Of a DNA stretch of 13,537 nucleotides, positions 7,607-13,537 are shown piece by piece. A program made the translations under genes and the position numbers. The notes beneath the pieces were generated by a model, which saw only the letters and a program-made list of their open reading frames with translations, ran no database searches and had not been told where the DNA came from. Each line of letters begins with the position of its first letter. Positions within the stretch are counted from its first letter, which is position 1. Origin of the DNA: G963664225 sp964538065 (GTDB lineage Bacteria; Verrucomicrobiota; Verrucomicrobiia; Limisphaerales; UBA1319); NCBI GenBank assembly GCA_964538065.1, contig CAZIDG010000102.1, positions 1-13,537 on the forward strand. The letters are read 5' to 3'.

Positions 7607-10300
7607 ATGTTTCCTACTCACCGACGTATATTGTCCGTTTTTTATATCACTATTCTTGCCCTCTTGTCCGGCCTTTCTGCCGCCTGGGCTGGTAATCCAG
7701 CTAATCTTCGCTGCGAATACCTCGCAAACCCGATGGGTATCGATATCCCCCAGCCCCGTCTCAGTTGGGTGATCGAATCTTCCCATCGTGGTGAGATCCA
7801 GACTGCCTATCAGGTGCTCGTGGCTTCGACGCCGAAAATACTCGCCAAAGCCCAGGGTGACCTCTGGGATAGTGGCAAGATTTCCTCAGACCAGACATCT
7901 CAAATCTCATATGCTGGCACCCCTCTGACAAGCCGGCAACAGTGCTGGTGGAAGATCCGTTATTGGAATCAGGATGGTAAACCATCCGCATGGAGTCAGC
8001 CCGCCCAGTGGTCCATGGGCCTTCTTGATCGTACTGACTGGCAGGCGAAAATGATTGCAGCAAATTGGCCCGGACCAGTGGATATGCCTCTCCCCTGGTT
8101 TCGCAAAACCTTCACGCTCGACTCGGCACCCAAAAACGCCACGGCCTATGTCTGCGCACTCGGTTATTACGAGCTGTATGTCAACGGCTGCAAGGTGGAT
8201 GATCACGTCCTCTCCCCTGCCATCTGCGATTATGCCAATCGTGGCTTCTACGTCACTCATGACATTTCCAGATACTTGATTCCCGGTAAAAATTGCATCG
8301 GGCTGTGGCTGGGACGTGGCTGGTTCTCCAAAGGAAGAGTTCGTGGCGCTTTCCACGATGGCCCGGTCGTGATGGCTCAGTTCGAGATCGGCGATGGCCT
8401 GCGGATCTGCACAGATGAAACCTGGAAGGTCCGCCGTAGTCCCATCACCGCACTGGGTGCAGGTATTGTGAATGAGTTTGGTGGTGAAAAGTATGATGCA
8501 ACCCTCGACCTCCCGGATTGGAATAATGCCAATCTCAATGATTCCGATTGGGCCTCTCCTGTGATCGTTCAACCGCCGGCCATCTCCATTTCCGCCCAAA
8601 TGGTCGAGCCCAACCGTATCACCGAATCGTTCTCAGCCGTTGCAGTTTCTCAGGTGGCACCTGGCAAATACACCGTGGATATGGGACAGGACTTCACGGG
8701 ATGGATCAGGCTGAATCTGAAAGCCAGGAAAGGACAGGCCATTCGGATTGATTATCCCTACCCCGTCGCAGGTGCTCAGCATGATGAGTATGTGCCAAAC
8801 GCAGACACCTCCATCGTGTGGCAGAATTGCCGGTTCAACTACCATGCCACTCGTACATTCACCCTGTCAGGACTGGACACGCCGCCCTCCCCTCGTGATA
8901 TCACGGGCCACATGATCCATACCGATTACGAACACGCGAGCCAATTCACGTGTTCGAATGAGTTGTTGAACTGGATCCAGCGCACCGCGGCATGGACTGA
9001 ACGGTGCCTCTCGCTTGGGGCATGTCCAGTGGATTGTCCCCATCGGGAACGCGCCGGATATGGTGGCGACGGTCAGGCCGCCATGGAGGAGATGCTCAAC
9101 AATTTTGGTGCCGGCGCCTTCTACACAAAATGGCTTCGGGACTGGCACGACAGTCAGGGCCCTAATGGCGACATGATGCATATTGCCCCCGTGGTCACCA
9201 CCGGGGCCGGTGGCGGCCCCGCCTGGAACGATGTCTGTGTCACCCTGCCCTGGCAGGTCTATCTGCGCTATGGCGATCGCCGTGTGCTCGAATCCAATTT
9301 CCAGATGATCCAGCGCTGGCTCGATTTCCAAAAATCCAAAACAAAGGACGGACTGTTAATCCCCTACCCCACCACCGGCTTCGGCAGCCTGGACTGGTGT
9401 TATCTCGGCGATTGGGTTCCGCCTCGCGGCCCCGATGCCAACACGTCTCGCAGCGTTTTCTTTTTCAATAACGTCTATTATCTGTACGTCCTCGAAACAG
9501 CCGAAAACATCGCACGTGTGATTGGCAAAACCACCGATGCCGACAATTACGCTCAACAGGTCGCTTCACTCCGAACCGCCATCCATAAGGAATTTCCAAA
9601 TGAGAATGACAAGGCTTATGACCATGGCCTGCAGACCCCGCTCTCTCTTTCGCTTCTGACAAGTCTCATTGCACCGGATCAGCGGGCCGCCGTGGAAGCC
9701 CGCCTCGAACACGACATCCTCGTGGACCATAAGGGTCACATCGATACCGGCATCCATGGGACTTACCTCCTGGTCAAGGAGTTGACCGCCCTGGGACGCA
9801 ATGACCTCCTTTTCACGATGGCCACAAAGACGGATTTCCCCAGCTATGCGCATATGCGTAACAACGGCGCCACGACGATCTGGGAGCAATGGGACGGAGA
9901 CAACTCGCGCATTCACCGCTCCTTCATTTCGATTGGCGCGTGGTTCATCGAAGGCTTGGGCGGCATTCAGCTCGATCCGAGCCATCCCGGGTATTCTCAT
10001 TTCACGATCAAGCCCGCCGTTGTCGGGGATTTGCGATATGCCCGCACCAGCTTCAAATCGATCAAGGGCGATATCATCAGCAACTGGCAGCGTGATGGCA
10101 GCCAACTCTGCATGGACATCACTATCCCTGCCAACACTACCGCCACCGTGTATGTGCCGGCAAAGGACGCCTCCGACGTGACTGAATCCGGCAAACCCAC
10201 GGCCAAGGCAACAGGTTTAAAGTTTCTCCGTGTGGAAAATAATGTGGCCGTGTATGCCGTGAGTTCGGGAACCTACCAGTTTCGTTCGACTCTACCTTAA
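7607..10300 (+). CDS. Secreted alpha-L-rhamnosidase, glycoside hydrolase family 78
   Basis: The protein has 897 residues from the ATG at 7607, which gives a clean signal peptide (basic RR, hydrophobic core, cleavage after AWA at residue 28). An in-frame TTG at 7595 only adds four residues. Domain order is typical: an Fn3-like N-terminal domain (LRCEYLANPMGI...QPRLSWV), jelly-roll domains to about residue 440, the (alpha/alpha)6 barrel, and a C-terminal beta domain (GLGGIQLDPSHPGY). Catalytic residues follow the family spacing: Asp476, general acid Glu481 and Asp488 in DCPHRERAGYGGD, and the probable base Glu760 in TTIWEQWDG. The family inverts at and releases terminal alpha-L-rhamnose. With no lipobox or anchor it is probably periplasmic or extracellular. 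It could trim the locus's own polymer or digest foreign rhamnosides; the sequence does not decide. Confidence 0.92.
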   Translation: MFPTHRRILSVFYITILALLSGLSAAWAGNPANLRCEYLANPMGIDIPQPRLSWVIESSHRGEIQTAYQVLVASTPKILAKAQGDLWDSGKISSDQTSQISYAGTPLTSRQQCWWKIRYWNQDGKPSAWSQPAQWSMGLLDRTDWQAKMIAANWPGPVDMPLPWFRKTFTLDSAPKNATAYVCALGYYELYVNGCKVDDHVLSPAICDYANRGFYVTHDISRYLIPGKNCIGLWLGRGWFSKGRVRGAFHDGPVVMAQFEIGDGLRICTDETWKVRRSPITALGAGIVNEFGGEKYDATLDLPDWNNANLNDSDWASPVIVQPPAISISAQMVEPNRITESFSAVAVSQVAPGKYTVDMGQDFTGWIRLNLKARKGQAIRIDYPYPVAGAQHDEYVPNADTSIVWQNCRFNYHATRTFTLSGLDTPPSPRDITGHMIHTDYEHASQFTCSNELLNWIQRTAAWTERCLSLGACPVDCPHRERAGYGGDGQAAMEEMLNNFGAGAFYTKWLRDWHDSQGPNGDMMHIAPVVTTGAGGGPAWNDVCVTLPWQVYLRYGDRRVLESNFQMIQRWLDFQKSKTKDGLLIPYPTTGFGSLDWCYLGDWVPPRGPDANTSRSVFFFNNVYYLYVLETAENIARVIGKTTDADNYAQQVASLRTAIHKEFPNENDKAYDHGLQTPLSLSLLTSLIAPDQRAAVEARLEHDILVDHKGHIDTGIHGTYLLVKELTALGRNDLLFTMATKTDFPSYAHMRNNGATTIWEQWDGDNSRIHRSFISIGAWFIEGLGGIQLDPSHPGYSHFTIKPAVVGDLRYARTSFKSIKGDIISNWQRDGSQLCMDITIPANTTATVYVPAKDASDVTESGKPTAKATGLKFLRVENNVAVYAVSSGTYQFRSTLP

Positions 10301-10319
10301 TGCATTCCACTACGGGATC

Positions 10320-10400
10320 ACGAACCACGCACTAAGAACCAGGAACTGAGAACCCCATGCCTCCCCTCATCCTGGTTTCTTGGTTGCGTGGTTGTTAAAT
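10320..10400. repeat. Hairpin-forming intergenic inverted repeat before the M6 protease gene (copy 3)
   Basis: The left arm (10323-10343, ending in CACTAAGAACCAGG) pairs with the right arm (10371-10393, starting CCTGGTTTCTTGG). I count 21 pairs: 7 bp, a one-base bulge at 10378, 6 bp including one G-T, a bulge at 10385, and 8 bp. The loop is 27 nt. The right arm ends 5 nt before the ATG at 10399, and no ribosome binding site is visible outside it. There is no run of T after the stem, so a classical intrinsic terminator is unlikely. The right arm recurs at 12599-12631 (30 of 33 positions), and the left arm resembles sites at 367 and 7567, so this is one copy of a dispersed family. Confidence 0.65.
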
Positions 10401-12407
10401 GAAGCTTTCCATTGCCATCCTCCTCAGTTGCTGTTGTCTGGCAGTGTTCGCTGCGCCTTTTGATACTCGCATCGAATTCCAGCAACCGAACGGGCCCATC
10501 ATTACACTCCACGGATGGGGTGATGATTTCTCTGCCGTTTTTGAAACCCTGGATGGCTATGCCGTCGCCTTTGATGCTCAAGATCGCTCGTATCATTATG
10601 CCTCTCTGGCTGAGGATGGTACCGCCCTTCTCCCCTCCCCCTACCGTGTGGGATTTGACGATCCTGCCCTCCTGGGTCTCACCAGGCATCTCCGCCTGCC
10701 TGCGCATATTGTCGCACGTCAGTCAACCGCTCTGCGCCAGGATTGGGCCACGCAAACCGGTCTTGATCTCCGATGGAAGACCCTCCAGGACCAAGCACAC
10801 CGACATGGCAGCTATTCAATGATGGATGCCTCAACCTCGTTGACCACCGGCAGCAAGGTCGGGCTGACCCTCTTGATCGATTTCGATGACGATCCGGCCA
10901 CAATTCCTCAATCCGAAATTGCCGATTTCCTGAACAGCGATGATTTCACTGNNNNNNNNNNNNNNNNNNNNNNNNNNNNNNNNNNNNNNNNNNNNNNNNN
11001 NNNNNNNNNNNNNNNNNNNNNNNNNNNNNNNNNNNNNNNNNNNNNNNNNNNGCCACAATTCCTCAATCCGAAATTGCCGATTTCCTGAACAGCGATGATT
11101 TCACTGGTTTCGGCAATAATGGCTCGGTTCGACAATATTATTATGACAATTCAGCAGGTCTCTTGACCTATACGAACGTGGTCACCTGCTACGTCCGCAT
11201 ACCAAACTCACTGCATCCCAAGAGTTATTATAACGACACCACCCGTTCCTGCAGCACCCAGGCAGGCGAATTGATACAGGATGCCCTCAACATCCTGAAA
11301 GCTCAACCGACCTACACCACAGATATCCTCCCAACTTTTGATGCCCTCACAACCCGCTCAGGCAGCAGGGTTCTTTTATTCAATGTCCTTTATGCAGGAG
11401 GTAATGGCGGGGTCTTTCGCAAGGGCCTCTGGCCTCACTCCTATATGCTTGCCCAAACCGGTTCCATCGAGCTATCCCCTGGCGGTAAACTGCTCTTTAA
11501 TTACCAGATCTCCAACCTCGGCTCCCGCCTTGAACTGGCCACGTTTTGCCACGAAACCGGTCATATGCTGTGCGGATTCCCCGATCTCTACGATATCGAT
11601 TCTGATTCTGCTGGTGGTGTGGGCATGTATTGCTTGATGGGTTGGCCCGCATCATCCACGAATCCCCAGCAGTTCTGCGCGTATCTTAAATACATGGCCA
11701 ACTGGGCAAACCTTACCGATATTCCTGAAGATTCCCCCACAACAGCCACCCTCCCGATTTCGGGTGCGGAACAAAACCATTTCTATCGCATTCGCAAGCC
11801 AGACAGTGCCATCGAGTATTACCTATTGGAAAACCGACAGCGCACGAACCATGACGCCTCGCTGCCCGGCTCCGGCATTGCCCTCTGGCACATCGATGAG
11901 TACGGCAATGCCGAAACCCAGAGCCTGGAATATAACACCCTGCATAAAAACTTCCTCGTCACCCTCGTCCAGGCGGACAACCAATGGCACCTCCATAAAA
12001 ACGCGAACAAAGGCGATGCCTGGGATCTTTTCTACGCCGGTAACACCGCCAATGGCTATCAGGACCATCTTTCTGATGTGACCTCCCCCTCCCTGCGCTG
12101 GTGGGATGGCACTCTATCCCGGCTCGAACTCTCGGATTTCAGTACCAACGGCCCCGACATGTCATTCTCCGCTTTCATTCACCCCATCGCCCCGACCCTG
12201 AACATGACGATGAGCACCAACAACGCCATTTGTCTGTCGATTCACAACACCACCGGCAAGCCATTCGCCATCGAAACCTCGTCGAATATGCAAACCTGGA
12301 CTCCCCTTTTCACCAACATCGTCTCAGCAGACACAAACCTTGTGGACCTGGACTCAGGCTTGGAACAACAGCCCATTCGCATTTACCGCGCCACCTCCAT
12401 TCCATAG
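10399..12407 (+). CDS. Secreted M6-family (immune inhibitor A-like) zinc metalloprotease, interrupted by an assembly gap
   Basis: As given, the gene breaks at 100 Ns (10952-11051) flanked by two identical 55-bp copies. Joining 10399-10896 to 11052-12407 restores one frame of 617 residues. The joined segment reads IADFLNSDDFTGFGNNGSVR then QYYYDNSAG, exactly as M6 proteins do. The signal peptide covers about residues 1-18 (cleavage near FAA), followed by the usual N-terminal domain (GPIITLHGWGDDF, ETLDGYAVAFD). The zinc motif HETGH is at residues 333-337 and leads into MLCGFPDLYDID. The last 80 or so residues form a beta-rich module (ETSSNMQTWTPLFTN ... RIYRATSIP) frequent at the C-termini of secreted PVC proteins. 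It is probably an extracellular protease; its substrate is unknown. The break is an artefact, not a pseudogene. Confidence 0.85.
10897..10951 (+). repeat. 55-bp contig-end duplicate, left copy
   Basis: Bases 10897-10951 are identical to 11052-11106, and each copy directly abuts the N run. A 55-bp end overlap is what adjacent contigs from a k=55 de Bruijn assembly would share. It is best read as the same DNA printed twice, inside the metalloprotease gene. Confidence 0.85.
10952..11051. other. Assembly gap of exactly 100 N
   Basis: The run of N is exactly 100 bases, the common placeholder for a gap of unknown size. With the 55-bp duplication it adds 155 bases, not a multiple of three, so it splits the metalloprotease frame artificially. 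Confidence 0.97.
11052..11106 (+). repeat. 55-bp contig-end duplicate, right copy
   Basis: This is the second identical copy of 10897-10951, immediately after the N run. It is in the same codon phase as the remainder of the metalloprotease gene (1353 bases to the stop codon, a multiple of three). The left copy is in phase with the gene's start codon. Confidence 0.85.
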
Positions 12408-12598
12408 CCCCCCGCACTTTGGCGTCTCTGCGTATGACCCTATGTACCTCTTCGGAAAGCCAGTAACTGCGAACCGGGAACCATGCCCTCCACTTGGCCG
12501 GGTGACCTAAGCCTCATGACTCCTATCACCCTTGTCTCTGCCTCATCCGAGGAGCGTAATGTGCCGCCTCTACTGCACACCCGGAATCCATTGCCCCA

Positions 12599-12631
12599 CA
12601 TCCTGGTTTCCTGGCTGTGTGGTTGTTAAAT
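12599..12631 (-). repeat. Intergenic dispersed repeat, right-arm copy before the FemAB-like gene (copy 4)
   Basis: The 33 bases match 10368-10400, upstream of the metalloprotease start, at 30 positions (shared words CATCCTGGTTTC and GTGGTTGTTAAAT). In both places the repeat ends at or within a few bases of a start codon (ATG at 10399 and at 12636). The left arm is degenerate here. AACCGGGAACC at 12472-12482 could pair weakly with CCTGGTTTC, enclosing over 100 nt. The rest of the 12408-12598 spacer shows nothing I can name. Confidence 0.6.
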
Positions 12632-12635
12632 CAGT

Positions 12636-13537
12636 ATGCCCATCTCACTTTCCACCACCCTCCGAGATCCCGCCTGGGATGCCTTCCTGCAATCGACCCC
12701 CTTGGGCCAGTTCCAGCAATCCAGCATGTGGGCCCAGGTCAAGCAGGTCGAAGGCTGGAGCCCCATCCGTGTCACCCTGCATCAGGATGGCCAGATCACC
12801 GGTGGATTTCAAATCCTCCAAAAAAAGACCCGCTTTGGCCGCATCGGCTACGTGAGCAAAGGCCCCATCCTCGCCCAGGAAAGCGACGAAGCCTGGCATC
12901 ACATCCTCGGCCTCCTGACCCAAACCACCCGCCAGCACGGCCTGCGCGCCCTGGTCCTCCAACTCCCCGACTTCAGCCATTGCCCTGAAACCCTCTACCC
13001 CCAACACCGCTTCCTCCCCAACAACCACATGGGCATCGTCCAAACCACCCTCATGGTCGATACCAGCAAAGGCTTTGATGTGGTGCAGCAACAGATGAGT
13101 GCCTCCGTCCGCAAAAACGTCAGGCAAGCCCAGCGGCGTGGACTCGCAATAAGAGTGGCCGACCATCGGGATTTGGGTGTTTTCTTTGAATTAATGCGTT
13201 GCACCTGCGTGCGTCAGAGCGCATCGCCAAATCCAGCATCTCTGCAAATCCTTGAATCCTTTTGGAACGCCTTATACCCGTCTAGTAACCTGCACATTTT
13301 CCTGGCCGAATTCAACGGTTCCATTTTGGCCGGCCAGCTCTGCATCCCATTTGGAAACCGTGTGAGTCTTTGGAAAAAAGGCTGGAACTCAGAACAGTCA
13401 GGCCTCCATCCCAACGAATTGCTCCACAACGATGTGTTTGCGTGGGCCTGTGCCAACGACAGGCTTTTCTGCGATTTCTGCGCCTTGTCCCCCCATGTCG
13501 CCGCTGTCTTGAAAGATTATGGAACCACAGACGGTCT
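12636..13537 (+). CDS. FemAB/GNAT-like acyl- or aminoacyltransferase, partial (3' end beyond window)
   Basis: The frame is open from the ATG at 12636 through the last base, giving 300 residues without a stop. The N-terminal part shows the FemAB pattern: DPAWDAFLQSTPLGQFQQSSMWAQVK, then a strand-rich segment (YVSKGPIL), then SVRKNVRQAQRRG at residues 157-169, like the basic motif that precedes the second acetyltransferase-like domain. That domain (residues 170 onward) includes FFELMRCTCVRQ, LHIFLAEFNGSILAGQLCIPFG and a GLHPNELLHNDVFAWA helix. The family transfers amino acids or acyl groups, often onto peptidoglycan precursors, and relatives occur in exopolysaccharide/exosortase loci. Here it may modify a surface sugar or peptide, but the substrate is not predictable. 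GC falls from about 60% to about 50% near 13140. Confidence 0.78.
   Translation, partial: MPISLSTTLRDPAWDAFLQSTPLGQFQQSSMWAQVKQVEGWSPIRVTLHQDGQITGGFQILQKKTRFGRIGYVSKGPILAQESDEAWHHILGLLTQTTRQHGLRALVLQLPDFSHCPETLYPQHRFLPNNHMGIVQTTLMVDTSKGFDVVQQQMSASVRKNVRQAQRRGLAIRVADHRDLGVFFELMRCTCVRQSASPNPASLQILESFWNALYPSSNLHIFLAEFNGSILAGQLCIPFGNRVSLWKKGWNSEQSGLHPNELLHNDVFAWACANDRLFCDFCALSPHVAAVLKDYGTTDG

Noticed and set aside
10399..11088. A truncated protein ending just after the gap, suggesting a frameshifted pseudogene
   Set aside because: The stop arises only from reading through the 100 Ns and the duplicated 55 bp out of phase. Collapsing the duplicate gives a full-length, family-typical protein.
10897..11106. 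The two 55-bp identical copies as att sites or a target-site duplication around an insertion
   Set aside because: Both copies abut the N run exactly and lie inside one otherwise continuous gene. A shared contig end is the simpler explanation.
1..13537. CRISPR array, tRNA/rRNA, transposase or toxin-antitoxin pair
   Set aside because: There is no regularly spaced repeat set, no cloverleaf or rRNA-like segment, and no small paired ORFs of that type on either strand.

Overview
All supported genes in this window read on the + strand. It looks like part of a cell-surface polysaccharide locus from a bacterium of the Planctomycetota-Verrucomicrobiota-Lentisphaerota/Kiritimatiellota (PVC) type. That placement is an inference. 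It rests on the long TPR lipoprotein beside sugar genes, the secreted GH78 and M6 enzymes, the C-terminal module with the string SSNMQTWTPLFTN (a style common in secreted PVC proteins), and start sites that almost all lack a Shine-Dalgarno sequence. An exact 100-N gap with 55-bp identical flanks shows that this is a draft, probably metagenomic, scaffold.

Region 1 (1-4032) handles sugar-precursor and acyl chemistry. It starts with the C-terminal end of a multi-spanning membrane protein, probably a Wzx-type flippase. Then come an acyl carrier protein, a ketoacyl-ACP synthase III, a GNAT acyltransferase, an FdtA/QdtA-type dTDP-ketosugar 3,4-isomerase and an FdtB/QdtB-type PLP aminotransferase. 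The last two predict a dTDP-3-amino-3,6-dideoxyhexose (Fuc3N or Qui3N type). The GNAT would N-acylate it, and the ACP plus KAS III raise the possibility that the acyl group is made on a dedicated carrier instead of being plain acetyl. The dTDP-glucose genes (rmlA/rmlB), a ketoreductase and glycosyltransferases are not in the window.

Region 2 (4226-12407) encodes exported proteins: a 1077-residue TPR lipoprotein whose C-terminal half is three tandem units of about 175 residues, a GH78 alpha-L-rhamnosidase with signal peptide, and a secreted M6-family metalloprotease split by the assembly gap. The protease reads in frame as 617 residues once the duplicated 55 bp and the Ns are collapsed.

Region 3 (12636-end) is the start of a FemAB-like acyl/aminoacyltransferase that runs off the window.

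Several intergenic spacers share a short dispersed repeat of the form AACCACGCACTAAGAACC, in direct and inverted orientation. In front of the metalloprotease gene two copies form a strong imperfect hairpin ending just before the start codon. No intergenic stretch exceeds 300 bases. The largest are 322-546, 4033-4225 and 12408-12635. I see no tRNA, rRNA, CRISPR array, transposase or phage gene. I see no wholly new system. The most unusual items are the acyl/amino-sugar gene set, the repeat family and the TPR triplication.
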